Source: a virus
Virus record (IMG/VR): IMGVR_UViG_3300033553_000164
Location: 1 to 32,663 of that record
Length of the DNA stretch: 32,663 nt
Reading direction: 5' to 3' (one strand)
Positions 1 to 8,415 of this stretch are shown one piece after another (position 1 is the first letter of the stretch; each line of letters begins with the position of its first letter). A program made the translations under genes and the position numbers. The notes below the pieces were generated by a model, which was not told the DNA's origin, ran no database searches, and worked only from the letters and a program-made list of their open reading frames with translations.

Positions 1-141
1 CGGTCATCCACAACGACTTTTCATCATCCCAGTTTTCAGGGGTTCCCGTTGCGCCGTTATCGTAGGGGATATAAGCCGCTGGCAATCCTGCGCCGGTCGT
101 TAGCAATTCATCAAGCACATCAACCACGTTCACAGTTTCCC
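1..141. repeat. Left copy of 141-bp exact terminal repeat (circular assembly overlap)
   Basis: The first 141 bases are identical to the last 141 (32523-32663). Both copies lie inside one continuous reading frame of the tail-hub gene, and joining them restores that gene. An odd length of 141 fits the k-mer overlap left by a short-read assembler on a circular contig. A true terminal repeat of the virion DNA is possible but less likely because the repeat falls in the middle of a tail gene. Confidence 0.95.
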
Positions 142-991
142 ACGTAGCGCAAATCTGTACCGCGTCACCTGCTTTATGCTCTTTTGCCTCTGTTCCCCAT
201 TGCGGCCGTGCTGTGAATGTTAGAACATCACCCGCGCGCGTGAATTTAATCGCTTCTTTCCCGATTGATACTGTACCAGTGGCTGGGTATTCGCTACCTA
301 TACCAAGGGGTAACAGTGTTGCACTGGTTGCACCGATAGCAATATCAGCAGACAATTCACCATTCGACTTAGCAGGGTATTGAGATTTGGACTCGTAAGT
401 CCGGATTAATATATCTTTAAATGTGATATTAACCGAGCCATTAACCGGGCCTGAAATATCGGTTATGTCATATTCGTAAACATTGAAATCACCGAATGAA
501 AAAGGCTCGTCAATGTAGCCGTGATAAACCTTTAGCGTCCGGCCTTCATAGTAGGGGTTTCGCGCTAACCACTTACCCCAAAATGTTCCAGTCGTCTCAG
601 CGTCATAGGTACGTTCTGCAAAATACGGGTCTATGCCTCGATCATGGTGCGGAAAATCACCCAGTTTCACGCTGCCAACACTTCGAACACCCAGCCCCTT
701 ACCGGCGGTCACTGATGTAGGCGCAATTTTTACCTTGCCCTCAAGAACGGGGAACATCACCTCACCAACTGGCAAGTTTGAGCGCGGAGTGCAGAATTTA
801 ACCTCTACCGTTGTTTTAGTATAGTTCGCTGTGTCATTGCAAGTAGCTCGCGTGTTGTAGCACTTAGCGTCGCCTGTCTCCGTGGCTGTACAGGGTGCCG
901 TTCCTGCAACTAATGAGCACTTATCGACTACCAGCCCCACGATTGTCATCGGGTCTCTACCAAGCGTAGATTTTAGCGTATCGTAACTCAC
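1..991 (-). CDS. Tail hub / tail tip protein, N-terminal part (gene crosses the circle join)
   Basis: This is the 5' part of a 591-residue protein that starts with GTG at 991 and continues through the join to the stop at 31738. The GTG overlaps the TGA of the upstream gene (GTGA), a coupling seen all along this operon. Residues about 25-70 hold a cysteine cluster (CSLVAGTAPC, KCYNTRATC, then FC) that recurs in tail-tip proteins of many siphoviruses, followed by a region with PYYEGRTLKVYHGYIDEP near residue 160. It sits right after the tape measure and distal tail genes, the place of the baseplate hub that closes the tail tube. The role is inferred from this position and motif. Confidence is high that the two parts are one gene, moderate for the exact role. 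Confidence 0.8.
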   Translation of the reverse strand, partial: MSYDTLKSTLGRDPMTIVGLVVDKCSLVAGTAPCTATETGDAKCYNTRATCNDTANYTKTTVEVKFCTPRSNLPVGEVMFPVLEGKVKIAPTSVTAGKGLGVRSVGSVKLGDFPHHDRGIDPYFAERTYDAETTGTFWGKWLARNPYYEGRTLKVYHGYIDEPFSFGDFNVYEYDITDISGPVNGSVNITFKDILIRTYESKSQYPAKSNGELSADIAIGATSATLLPLGIGSEYPATGTVSIGKEAIKFTRAGDVLTFTARPQWGTEAKEHKAGDAVQICATWETVNVVDVLDELLTTGAGLPAAYIPYDNGATGTPENWDDEKSLWMT

Positions 992-1743
992 TTGCCGTTA
1001 ACCTTAATATTAAAAGTCATGTAAACAGGGGTTTTGTATCGCGGCATTTGTATCTTGCCATCAGTCCAACAGAAAACAGTATCATCGCTAAACCCTTCAT
1101 CAACCGATAAAAAGAAAAACGGCTTTTTAATCACGTGAGAATACAGCCCGGGCCAGTTAGCAAGAATCCATGCAGGCGTCACAGCTTCTTGCGTAATCGT
1201 AAATTCTTTCCCTTCACGCTTCACTGAGCGCCCGATAAATTGCCCCGTCTCCGATATGTTGCCACTCACATCATCCATGTTTGCAATTGAAGTCGGAGTG
1301 AATCCTACAGGCATTCCGTTAGGAAGCTCTAAAACCTGTCCTATGCTTAACTGGCCGATAACTGAGGCCAGCGTTGTCGATGACATTAAGAACCCCAAAT
1401 ACCTAGCTGTGCGAGCTGTTACAACCCTCCCATAAGGATTTCCGTCTGTTGGCGCGTAAATGGTATCAAAATCATTAATGTCCGCCGCGAAGTTATCGCT
1501 TGAATACTGCGCTCTGATAGTTCCATTATTATCATGTAAATCATGCCCTGCTATAGCCCAGTAATTCGCAGATACAGGCGCACCCATATCAACAGTGAGC
1601 CGAACCGTACCGGCTGCGCCCGCCTTCCACCCGTCTGAAAGAATCCAGTCATAAGCGTTTTCTTTCTCAAAGCCAGCGACCTCAGATGTAACTGTCACGG
1701 TACCGGCTTCTAAGTGATTTTGATGGCCTATATAATAAGTCAT
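988..1743 (-). CDS. Putative distal tail (Dit-like) protein
   Basis: A 251-residue protein between the tape measure and the tail hub, the usual slot of the distal tail protein that connects tube and tip. It is soluble, rich in beta-type sequence, with no membrane segment or signal peptide. The start at 1743 shares a base with the tape-measure stop (TAATG), and its TGA overlaps the GTG of the hub gene, so the three are translationally coupled. I do not recognise a family from sequence alone. The call rests on gene order. Confidence 0.6.
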   Translation of the reverse strand: MTYYIGHQNHLEAGTVTVTSEVAGFEKENAYDWILSDGWKAGAAGTVRLTVDMGAPVSANYWAIAGHDLHDNNGTIRAQYSSDNFAADINDFDTIYAPTDGNPYGRVVTARTARYLGFLMSSTTLASVIGQLSIGQVLELPNGMPVGFTPTSIANMDDVSGNISETGQFIGRSVKREGKEFTITQEAVTPAWILANWPGLYSHVIKKPFFFLSVDEGFSDDTVFCWTDGKIQMPRYKTPVYMTFNIKVNGK

Positions 1744-4046
1744 TAACTAAGCACCAGATTCGTTGTGCCGCCCATGTCTTTTATGGTTTCGGCTAGATTT
1801 GCAGCAAATTTACGCATACCGTCTGAGTTAGGGCCATCACCTTCAACCGTTACGCGCAATTCACGAACAGGCTGTGCTAATGGCTGCTCGGATGCGTTTG
1901 GAACCGCTGTGGTGCCAGGAGGCAGGCCGGATGCAACCGGGGCGCTCGGTGAAGTCGAGCCGCCGCTGATGCTTGGCGCAGATCCGCCGCCGCCGAATGA
2001 TGAATTTTTAATCGCGCTGATTTGTGCTGCGCCTTGAGCCGCCATTAAGCCGGCAGGAATTAAGCCCCACGGATAGCCGCCGCCATTGTCAAAGGATTTC
2101 ATCACCGCTGATGGAAGCGTCACGATAGCGTTAGCCAGTGCAAAAGCTTTCTGCAATGCGAAGCCCGCTTTACTTTGTTTCGCTGCATTCGCCAGCATTA
2201 ATGCGCCGTTTTTCAATGCGCCTTGAGCGTCTGCGTCCCGGATGCTTTGACCGAATTTAAAGCCAGCCTCTAACGAACCCGCCTGCATGTCATAAAGGCG
2301 GGTGTAGTAATCATTCTCAGCCTGTAGCTTTTGCTCTCTAAAGGCATTATCCCTGTCAGCTTCCGCGCCCATCCATTCAATTTCTCGATCCCATTCTGCT
2401 TCGCGTTTTTCCTCAGCTATCAGCGCATCTTCTTCGGCCTGAAACGCTTTTTCCTCTAAAAGTAATGCGCGAGCTTCGTCTGATGCTGCCGCTTTTGCCG
2501 CTGCTGCCATTTTCTCTGCGTCACTTTCGCCGGTTGCTGCAGTAGCACCAGATTCTAATTCCGCTTTTAACATCGATGCGATTATCGACTCGTGTATAGC
2601 AAGAGACGCCGCCAGCTCTTCTTTTAGCTTTTTTTGTTTTTCGGCAAAAGTTTCAGTATTACCGGCGGCAACTTTAATGCCCTCCGCGTATTCAAGAACA
2701 GATTGAGAAAAGCCGCCCATGCCGGGTATATAGTCAAGCCCGTTGCCGACACTTTCGAGGAATCCGGCAAACTTTTTAGACATGTATGCGATTGATGTAT
2801 CCCAGGCACTCCCTATACCCACCATTATTAGCTCGACAGCGTATTTAAGCTGGTAATATGCGCGAATAGTGCCATCAACAAAGGCAAGGCCAGCAAGTCG
2901 AGCGGTCTGGAAGTTATCGCGTAGCCAAGTACCTATTTCCCAGCCAACGAACAAGGCGAAAAGAGAACCAACGGCAATTTTCAAAAGACCTACTGCGCCT
3001 GTTGCCGCCGTTGCCGCTAATGTCGTTCCAAATAAAGGAGTGGTCAACGCTGCTTTTATTCCGCCCGAAGCAATAAGCATGTTAAACATGGAGACTTGAA
3101 GATTTAACATGGTAAAGGCTGTTCCGACGGCGCTTATAATCATTGGCAGGATATAAATCGCACTACCCACGCCGACTATCTTAGCCAGTGTTAAAAACCC
3201 GTCACCGACCGCATATATAGCCTGCTTGTTATCAATCAAATACTCGAGAGTGTCGCCAAGCATAGATTTAAACTTCGTGAATACAGGAAGCAACCCTTCG
3301 CCGATGGCGGCCATTAAATCCTCAAGCCGTGCGGTGGCTTTTTTCGATTGATTCGCATAACTACCCATGGTGCGGATCTGGTCGCCCTGCGCCGCCTCGG
3401 AATCTCGCATCATCAGTGTTAATGCGGCCTGCGCTTTTGCGTTCGCGTCTATGTCACCCTTGCCGCTGTACATTCCCAGGTTAAAAGCCTCTTGTTTGAC
3501 TCTGGCCTCGTTCAGAATAACGCCAAACTTTTTCATGCTTTGGAATTCGCCAGTCAGCGCGCTCTGAATATTGGTCATCACGTCAGCAGTTGGCATATCA
3601 TTGAACGAGCCTAAATCGGCGGCAAGTTTCACCACTGCATCCGACATATTGATAGCTTTATCCGATGCTATACCCATGGGTACCAAAAGGTCTTGGGTCC
3701 CGGATAGGAACTGCTTGGCTTCCCGTGTTGACATGGCGTAACCATCAACCAAAGCCCGGGTCATTGCCTCGGCTTCTCGCCTTTGGCCAGCGAAAACAAC
3801 GTTAAATTTACCTGTCGCCTCTTCTAATGCGCTCGCGCTTTTAACCGCCTCCCTGAATGTAAGCGCCAACGCTGCGGCACCCGCTGCCAAAAAAGCCACG
3901 CCCATCAATTTTACGGAATTACTTAGCTTGTCGGTTGCTGTTTGTGTTTTTCTGCCCTGCTTATCGAACTTGTCGAGGTCACTGGTGCCTTTGCGCACTC
4001 CACGGCTATCGACTTCAATAGTTAGGCTTGCAACATCAGTCGGCAT
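1743..4046 (-). CDS. Tail tape measure protein
   Basis: A 767-residue protein that sets tail length and is extruded during DNA entry. It has the usual build: N-terminal region with a hydrophobic helix about residues 46-65, a helical region with MSTREAKQFLSGTQDLL and TGEFQSMKKFGV (typical of this family), hydrophobic stretches around residues 270-400, an Ala/Glu-rich coiled coil about 500-620, and a Gly/Ser/Pro-rich end. It follows the frameshifted chaperone pair, as in lambda-like tails. With about 0.15 nm of tail per residue the tail would be roughly 115 nm, which is an estimate. Start is coupled to the chaperone stop (TAATG). Confidence 0.92.
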   Translation of the reverse strand: MPTDVASLTIEVDSRGVRKGTSDLDKFDKQGRKTQTATDKLSNSVKLMGVAFLAAGAAALALTFREAVKSASALEEATGKFNVVFAGQRREAEAMTRALVDGYAMSTREAKQFLSGTQDLLVPMGIASDKAINMSDAVVKLAADLGSFNDMPTADVMTNIQSALTGEFQSMKKFGVILNEARVKQEAFNLGMYSGKGDIDANAKAQAALTLMMRDSEAAQGDQIRTMGSYANQSKKATARLEDLMAAIGEGLLPVFTKFKSMLGDTLEYLIDNKQAIYAVGDGFLTLAKIVGVGSAIYILPMIISAVGTAFTMLNLQVSMFNMLIASGGIKAALTTPLFGTTLAATAATGAVGLLKIAVGSLFALFVGWEIGTWLRDNFQTARLAGLAFVDGTIRAYYQLKYAVELIMVGIGSAWDTSIAYMSKKFAGFLESVGNGLDYIPGMGGFSQSVLEYAEGIKVAAGNTETFAEKQKKLKEELAASLAIHESIIASMLKAELESGATAATGESDAEKMAAAAKAAASDEARALLLEEKAFQAEEDALIAEEKREAEWDREIEWMGAEADRDNAFREQKLQAENDYYTRLYDMQAGSLEAGFKFGQSIRDADAQGALKNGALMLANAAKQSKAGFALQKAFALANAIVTLPSAVMKSFDNGGGYPWGLIPAGLMAAQGAAQISAIKNSSFGGGGSAPSISGGSTSPSAPVASGLPPGTTAVPNASEQPLAQPVRELRVTVEGDGPNSDGMRKFAANLAETIKDMGGTTNLVLS

Positions 4047-4881
4047 TATTTATTCCCTCGGAGCATTGTGAATAGTGATTTCATTTTTTCAGCGACTTCA
4101 TCGCGCGCGGGTAGACTTTCGATATGCGGAGCAGGGCAAGCAGAATCAGAAGCATGGTAATACTGTGACACGTAAGCCCCCGACAAACTGCGAAGCCCTA
4201 AAGCCTCGCCTGCTGTCAAGATTGTACCTGTCATATTCGACCACGCCTGCATTCTTTCCCATCCTATTAAGGTTAGATTCCCGCCGTTCAATTCTGCTTC
4301 GCCTATCTCTGACAAATAATTTATCAGGTAATCAAGCTCGCCTTTGTCTGGCAGTTGAAACTCAGGCTCATCGTCCGATATTTCTGAGATTCTGATTATC
4401 TGCTCGCGCCTAGATTTTCCCCTCTGGCCTTTAGCATCAACAATCGGAGAGGCTAACCACGCCAACTGCCTGATGTATAACTCAGCCTGTTCTAAGCACT
4501 CGTAAAAAAATTGGCACGATCACCGATGAAAGCGTCAACCTGTTCACGAATCCAAACATGCTTGAGATATAACTCTTTGGCCGCTTCTTTCGAGAAATCA
4601 ATCTCTTCGCTGCCTTCCATGATGCCAACCCATCCCAAAGTACAGGCGGCCAACAAATCACACGCTTCATCGTCACTCACTGAGAAGTCAGCCTTCTTGC
4701 CTTTGGCCATTTTAGCGATACGCTTCGCCTGTATTTCTTTGCTCTTTTTACGATGAATTGAAGAGTCAGTACCGGCTAACGTGATTATAATGTCCGTAGC
4801 GTCACCCGTTATAGGATGCTCAAGCTCAAGGTCAGCACCGGCGTCAGCGGATTTGGTTAAATCAATTGTATTTAAATCCAT
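4046..4881 (-). CDS. Tail assembly chaperone, long form made by -1 frameshift (gpGT-like)
   Basis: The reading frame at 4046-4502 has no good start of its own (only a TTG at 4465) and continues smoothly from the 0-frame chaperone if ribosomes slip back one base on a run of seven T at 4510-4504. The 0-frame reads Asn-Phe-Phe-Thr-Ser-Ala-stop; after the slip it reads Asn-Phe-Phe-Tyr-Glu-Cys-Leu. The fusion is 278 residues (126 from the first frame, 152 from the second). Lambda G/GT and many siphovirus chaperone pairs are made this way just upstream of the tape measure gene, where they hold the tape measure protein during tail assembly. Frame arithmetic, heptamer and position all agree. Confidence 0.85.
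4492..4881 (-). CDS. Tail assembly chaperone, short form (gpG-like)
   Basis: A 129-residue soluble, acidic protein starting MDLNTIDLTK, with a basic stretch KKSKEIQAKRIAKMAKGKK in the middle. It ends nine bases after the slippery T7 run, so most ribosomes should make this short form and a fraction the long form. It lies between the tail tube and tape measure genes, the standard place for gpG-like chaperones. The start is ATG at 4881, three bases after the tail tube stop. Confidence 0.82.
   Translation of the reverse strand: MDLNTIDLTKSADAGADLELEHPITGDATDIIITLAGTDSSIHRKKSKEIQAKRIAKMAKGKKADFSVSDDEACDLLAACTLGWVGIMEGSEEIDFSKEAAKELYLKHVWIREQVDAFIGDRANFFTSA
4504..4510 (-). promoter_or_regulatory. 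Slippery heptamer T TTT TTT for -1 frameshifting
   Basis: Seven consecutive T on the minus strand, phased as T TTT TTT relative to the 0-frame codons AAT TTT TTT ACG, which is the X XXY YYZ form. The 0-frame stop (TAG at 4494-4492) lies three codons downstream and the -1 frame stays open to 4046. Confidence 0.85.
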
Positions 4882-4883
4882 GA

Positions 4884-5336
4884 TTAAGACTCGAACAATG
4901 ATTCAGGATCGATCGCAATGTCAACAACAGTCGTGCTTATCGCACCCGATGCCACGCCGCCTAAACCGGCCTTCATAACCTTGCCGGTAAGGTTAACGAT
5001 GTCACCTGATGGGAGGACTAATTCAAATGCAACGCTTGCAGATGATGCTAGCGCGGTTTGTAGTGCTGCCTGGCCTGTGTTGGTTGTTACTTTACCCAGA
5101 GTCATAGACACATTACTAATATCAAAAGTATCTTTTAATTTCTGTTTGTAGGCGCGACTAAGGGATTGATGCTCAACCCCTGCAAATGCTTTTGCAATCT
5201 CACCAATATCTATCACTTCGCCGACATCAATAAACGTCAACGCGGTATAGCCAGTAATGGCTTGAGCGTCAAAAGTAGTCGGCAAGGTAGCCGAAATCCC
5301 CATGGTGGTGCCGGTGTTTACTGTTACATCAGTCAT
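4884..5336 (-). CDS. Major tail tube protein
   Basis: A 150-residue protein, the expected size for a siphovirus tube subunit, ending in a Gly/Ala-rich segment GVASGAISTTVVDIAI. It sits between the tail terminator and the chaperone genes, where the tube gene is normally found. A clear paralogue lies at 30444-30893. The sequence begins MTDVTVNTGTTMGIS; the paralogue starts almost the same. Likely the most abundant tail protein. SD-like GAGGATATAGAAC precedes the ATG. Confidence 0.85.
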   Translation of the reverse strand: MTDVTVNTGTTMGISATLPTTFDAQAITGYTALTFIDVGEVIDIGEIAKAFAGVEHQSLSRAYKQKLKDTFDISNVSMTLGKVTTNTGQAALQTALASSASVAFELVLPSGDIVNLTGKVMKAGLGGVASGAISTTVVDIAIDPESLFES

Positions 5337-5353
5337 GTTCTATATCCTCTTTG

Positions 5354-5749
5354 TTAAATCGAAGCCCAGTAACTGAGCGTTATAATTAATTCGTACCAGT
5401 TATTATTCTGGATGCCTTCTTTGCGTGATGCCTTCATTATCGTTACATCTTGCGTGCCGTAGGTAATCCGTCTACCCAGTGGAAAATACGCCAGCATGGT
5501 ATCTGCCATTGTTTTCGCCGTTACCGCGCCGGTGCCGGATGGGTATCTCAAGTAAATCCTAAATATACCGTCAGTCTCGTTGCTGTTGTTTAACGTCAGC
5601 TTCGATACATCGTTAGGTATCATCTTGATTTCAGCGTATGCTGTTCCCTGCGCTGGCGTGTAGTCCATGTTTTCATGTGCAATCGGTAAGCCAAAAGCCC
5701 CGGCGATAAATTCAGAAGTAAACGCCTGGTCTATTTTGTTATAAGCCAC
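5354..5749 (-). CDS. Tail terminator protein (DUF4128-like)
   Basis: A 131-residue protein with IDQAFTSEFIAGAFGLPIAHENMDYTP near the N-terminus and a C-terminal GIQNNNWYELIITLSYW, resembling the DUF4128 group that caps the tail tube on the head side. It lies between the tail-completion and tail-tube genes as in other siphoviruses. The start overlaps the previous gene by 11 bases. Confidence 0.7.
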   Translation of the reverse strand: MAYNKIDQAFTSEFIAGAFGLPIAHENMDYTPAQGTAYAEIKMIPNDVSKLTLNNSNETDGIFRIYLRYPSGTGAVTAKTMADTMLAYFPLGRRITYGTQDVTIMKASRKEGIQNNNWYELIITLSYWASI

Positions 5750-6101
5750 GAATCACGTCCTTAATATTGCGCTGAATTCGTGCAAATGCCGCATCTACTG
5801 TTCCGTCCACGTTGTCCCAGTGGCGGGCATAAGGCAGATTGTTTGTCATGTAGTCGACACCATCAGGCGTAACGTTTGAGACTGCCTCGGATATTGCAGC
5901 GGATCCGCTTTCGTTATCATCCCGCTCAATAACTGAGGTAACAGGTGAACCTGTGGAAGTTTGCCAATTGCCCTTTAACCGGCCTGTTTCAAAACGGGTA
6001 TTCTGGATAATGTCACTAAATAACGCCAACTTGATTCCGCGTGAAGCATCATTCAGGCTTTCGCCGGTCTTTTTAGCAAATTCTGAAATGCTTAATTTCA
6101 T
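5739..6101 (-). CDS. Tail completion / head-tail joining protein (HK97 gp10-like)
   Basis: I place the start at the ATG at 6101 because it overlaps the TGA of the upstream gene (ATGA); an in-frame start 24 codons earlier would overlap that gene by 76 bases. The 120-residue product has FAKKTGESLNDASRGIKLALFSDI, then FETGRLKGNWQTS and a YARHWD segment near the end, all typical of the gp10-like tail-completion family. Position between connector and tail terminator supports this. Confidence 0.7.
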   Translation of the reverse strand: MKLSISEFAKKTGESLNDASRGIKLALFSDIIQNTRFETGRLKGNWQTSTGSPVTSVIERDDNESGSAAISEAVSNVTPDGVDYMTNNLPYARHWDNVDGTVDAAFARIQRNIKDVIRGL

Positions 6102-6451
6102 CGCCGGACCTGAATCCGATACACTAAGGGCGTACCGGCTGGGTTGCTTGCCGAAACGCTGATAGGCGTCCATAAAATGCCGCCTATGCTGATGGTGTCG
6201 GTCAACTCAGGCTTAATCGTGTCATCAATCACTAATTCTCGATCAGTTGCCAGAATGCGGGTACCATCAATCAAGTTAGACTTGTATTCTTTCAGCACAC
6301 CCTGGGGCAGATATGCGACCGATGAGCCAGCAGTGACCGCGCCTGTCACAGGGTCAATGCTTCCGCCGGCTGTGCGCGTGATGGTTATCACCTGACCATA
6401 CTTGGTGAGCAGGTCTTTAGCCGTTGTTGCAAGGCCGCTATAAAATGTCAC
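6098..6451 (-). CDS. Head-tail joining (head closure) protein
   Basis: A 117-residue beta-rich protein with ITITRTAGGSIDPVTGAV near residue 22 and TISIGGILWTPISVSA near the end, a pattern seen in small head-closure proteins (SPP1 gp16-like). It is coupled to both neighbours by 4-base overlaps. The family call is from pattern and gene order only. Confidence 0.62.
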   Translation of the reverse strand: MTFYSGLATTAKDLLTKYGQVITITRTAGGSIDPVTGAVTAGSSVAYLPQGVLKEYKSNLIDGTRILATDRELVIDDTIKPELTDTISIGGILWTPISVSASNPAGTPLVYRIQVRR

Positions 6452-6951
6452 GCGCGTACAGCCACAAGATTAATTCCAGCCGTTCTATTCAATAACGAAT
6501 TGAGCAATGCCATGGCCCGACTCGAGCGTGATAATTTCACAGCGTTATCGTTGCCAAAGTATTCCACCTCCACAGCGCCGTCGATTTTCTCTTTCTTCGT
6601 GACTTTTTCAGGCTGGGGGTTATACAAATCAACGCCGGCATTTATATCTAAAGCTAACGCCATTTGTGCAAGGATAACCTGGCGGGGGATTTCGCTGTTT
6701 GTCCAGTACCAGCCCTCAAGATAAACATTATCGCGGGGGAACGCTAACGACTGGTCCCGGGTCGATCTATCGCCTTTCAAATTACCCTCGAAGCTCTCGA
6801 TAAATAGCGCTGCATCGATTAATTGAACGTCAGCCGCAACCCTATAAGGAATAGTAATGCCTAACGCTAAAGCGTACGCAATGTAATTAGCACGGGTAGA
6901 ATAGCTGTTCGAATTAGCTACGCCCGTACCATTTTCGATGATCAGCGCCAT
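6448..6951 (-). CDS. Head-tail connector / adaptor protein (DnaT-like family name in databases)
   Basis: A 167-residue protein starting MALIIENGTGVANSNSYST. Proteins with this opening are common just after coat genes and are often labelled putative DnaT-like ssDNA-binding proteins, although their place in the gene order argues for a head-tail adaptor (SPP1 gp15-like). The mid region FPRDNVYLEGWYWTNSEIPRQVILAQMALAL fits that group. Downstream overlap of four bases with the head-closure gene. Confidence 0.65.
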   Translation of the reverse strand: MALIIENGTGVANSNSYSTRANYIAYALALGITIPYRVAADVQLIDAALFIESFEGNLKGDRSTRDQSLAFPRDNVYLEGWYWTNSEIPRQVILAQMALALDINAGVDLYNPQPEKVTKKEKIDGAVEVEYFGNDNAVKLSRSSRAMALLNSLLNRTAGINLVAVRA

Positions 6952-6954
6952 CGG

Positions 6955-7095
6955 TTACGCCTTTTTATCCTTAGACTTAACGGCAGGCGCTTTCGCTTTG
7001 TGTAACTTATGATCTTTCTCGTTAAAGTCAGATTTATTGATTATAACGGGGCCGTTTTCTGTATCGATAGTTACTGTTTCGCATGTGTCAGACAT
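6955..7095 (-). CDS. Small acidic-to-basic head-module protein, function unknown
   Basis: A 46-residue protein starting MSDTCETVTIDTENG and ending in a lysine-rich tail. A strong SD (AGAGGA) precedes the ATG at 7095. It lies between the coat and connector genes. Small lysine-tailed proteins are common in this spot, but I do not know a function. Confidence 0.6.
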   Translation of the reverse strand: MSDTCETVTIDTENGPVIINKSDFNEKDHKLHKAKAPAVKSKDKKA

Positions 7096-7161
7096 TTTCT
7101 TTATCCTCTGTTGTTAATACCATTAAGATTGCCCCCTCAACGAAGGGGCAATAGTAAGGTA

Positions 7162-8325
7162 CTAGCCAAGCAATAAACCAGTATGTGCCGGTTTAATGTT
7201 CTTGAATCCCCATGCCAGAGCGATTTCATAACGCACTTTGCGATAACCTTTGTACATTGAAATCTCAAAGGTAAGGCCGGAACGTGGGTCGGTAACGATC
7301 TGAACATCAGTCGCTAAATCACCTTCAACAGGACGAGCAGGCGGACGAGCTACTAAGATAAGAGCTGAACGGTTGAACGCCATGTTACGGGCTGCAACGG
7401 CAACACCAGAAACAGCCGTGGTACCAGCTAGGGCTGTGCGTAAACCAGGTTCAGCGATAACCACATTACCAGCACCGGCGGCAGCAATAGCCGCTGAAGC
7501 CGCCAAGACGTACTTATTGGTATCGCCAGCAAAAGTGATAATGTCACCAGCTACACCACTCACACTAGCACCGGCAGCCGTTGTCAGATTGATAGTAGTC
7601 TGTCCGATAGCCTCAAGTGCGGTAACAGTTACTGCGCCGGTAATGACGTTAGTACCAGTTGTTGCAATCTGCGCAGATTGACGCAAGTCCATACCAGCGA
7701 GAGGCAATAAAATACCCTGGCGCTGGATTGAATCGGTACCAGCAATATTAGCGGATGCCTGTTTACCCATCATAGTAGCACCGGCTGTGGTATTCATCAC
7801 AAGATGATTGTCAAACTCAGGCGCGCCATTATCAAGCAAGATTTTCTTCACGAAGGTCGCGTCTGTGAAATCACCAGAAGCCGCAAACGGAGTTGTACCG
7901 GCTGTACCAAAAGCGCGGGAGAAAGTTGATTGCAGACCTGCTAAGTCCGTTTCAACATCATTCACCAAGCGGCGAATACGCTGCGCAATCTTCTGAGCTT
8001 TAACGCTCATGTAACCTGGGCCAGTATTTAAGCCTAGCTCTGCTTCACCGTTAAAGCCGAATTCATACGCTTTAGATTTAGTGATTTGGATGATAGTTGA
8101 GCCAGATACTTCGCCGGTAGGGTCAGGAACAACCATTGCAGGAGTGATATTTACACCAGCGCCTGCGTCAGGTTCAATATCTACGACGATATTTTGGTTT
8201 ATTGTTGCACCGGAAGTACCAGTGTTCATTGTTACCGCTGGAATCATGCCGGTTAATTCACGCGATACAACATCAAGCGCTTCATAAACGTCAGGTAGCA
8301 ACGCGGTGATAGTGTTCTCTGCCAT
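7162..8325 (-). CDS. Major capsid protein, P22 coat (gene 5)-like
   Basis: A 387-residue protein with the layout of the P22 coat family: N-terminal helix (EALDVVSRELTGMIPAV), a segment YEFGFNGEAELGLNTG, then a beta-rich Ala/Thr/Gly insertion about residues 225-305 that matches the place of the extra domain of P22 coat, and the C-terminal RNMAFNRSALILVARPPARP and DPRSGLTFEISMYKGYRK. It follows a scaffold gene, as expected for this fold. Two RNA hairpins upstream may control it. Confidence 0.88.
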   Translation of the reverse strand: MAENTITALLPDVYEALDVVSRELTGMIPAVTMNTGTSGATINQNIVVDIEPDAGAGVNITPAMVVPDPTGEVSGSTIIQITKSKAYEFGFNGEAELGLNTGPGYMSVKAQKIAQRIRRLVNDVETDLAGLQSTFSRAFGTAGTTPFAASGDFTDATFVKKILLDNGAPEFDNHLVMNTTAGATMMGKQASANIAGTDSIQRQGILLPLAGMDLRQSAQIATTGTNVITGAVTVTALEAIGQTTINLTTAAGASVSGVAGDIITFAGDTNKYVLAASAAIAAAGAGNVVIAEPGLRTALAGTTAVSGVAVAARNMAFNRSALILVARPPARPVEGDLATDVQIVTDPRSGLTFEISMYKGYRKVRYEIALAWGFKNIKPAHTGLLLG

Positions 8326-8333
8326 TGTGTAAT

Positions 8334-8357
8334 GCCTCTAATTTATTGTTGAGAGGC
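8334..8357 (-). promoter_or_regulatory. Hairpin that hides the capsid gene ribosome binding site
   Basis: On the minus strand GCCTCT and AGAGGC form a perfect 6-bp stem around a 12-base loop. The 3' arm contains the SD AGAGG, which lies eight bases before the coat ATG at 8325. The pairing would sequester the SD, and readthrough or ribosome binding would have to open it. This is seen directly; its effect is inferred. Confidence 0.5.
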
Positions 8358-8365
8358 AAAAACGA

Positions 8366-8415
8366 CAAAAGCCGCGCCTCGAAATTATTTATATTATCGA
8401 AGGCACGGCCTTTTT
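8366..8415 (-). terminator. Terminator-like hairpin between scaffold and capsid genes
   Basis: The arms at 8371-8382 and 8397-8409 pair as GCCG-C-GCC-TCGA with TCGA-A-GGC-A-CGGC, an imperfect stem of about 11 bp. On the minus strand it is followed by TTTTGTCGTTTTT, and on the plus strand by CTTTTTGTT, so it could act in either direction. For leftward transcripts it would reduce or process message between scaffold and coat. Confidence 0.6.

Noticed and set aside
1-141. Biological direct terminal repeat of linear virion DNA
   Set aside because: The repeat lies in the middle of a tail gene and has a length typical of an assembly k-mer; circular closure explains it better, though it is not strictly excluded.
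1765-2037. Plus-strand open frame of 90 codons
   Set aside because: It lies antisense to the conserved tape measure gene, has no ribosome binding site and its Pro/Ala-rich translation looks like a shadow of the other strand.
4075-4395. Plus-strand open frame of 106 codons
   Set aside because: Shadow of the frameshifted chaperone frame, without SD or known motif.
7373-7681. Plus-strand open frame of 102 codons
   Set aside because: Antisense of the Ala/Thr-rich part of the coat gene; long shadows are expected in such sequence and no family motif is seen. It contrasts with the nested nuclease, which has real motifs and an SD.
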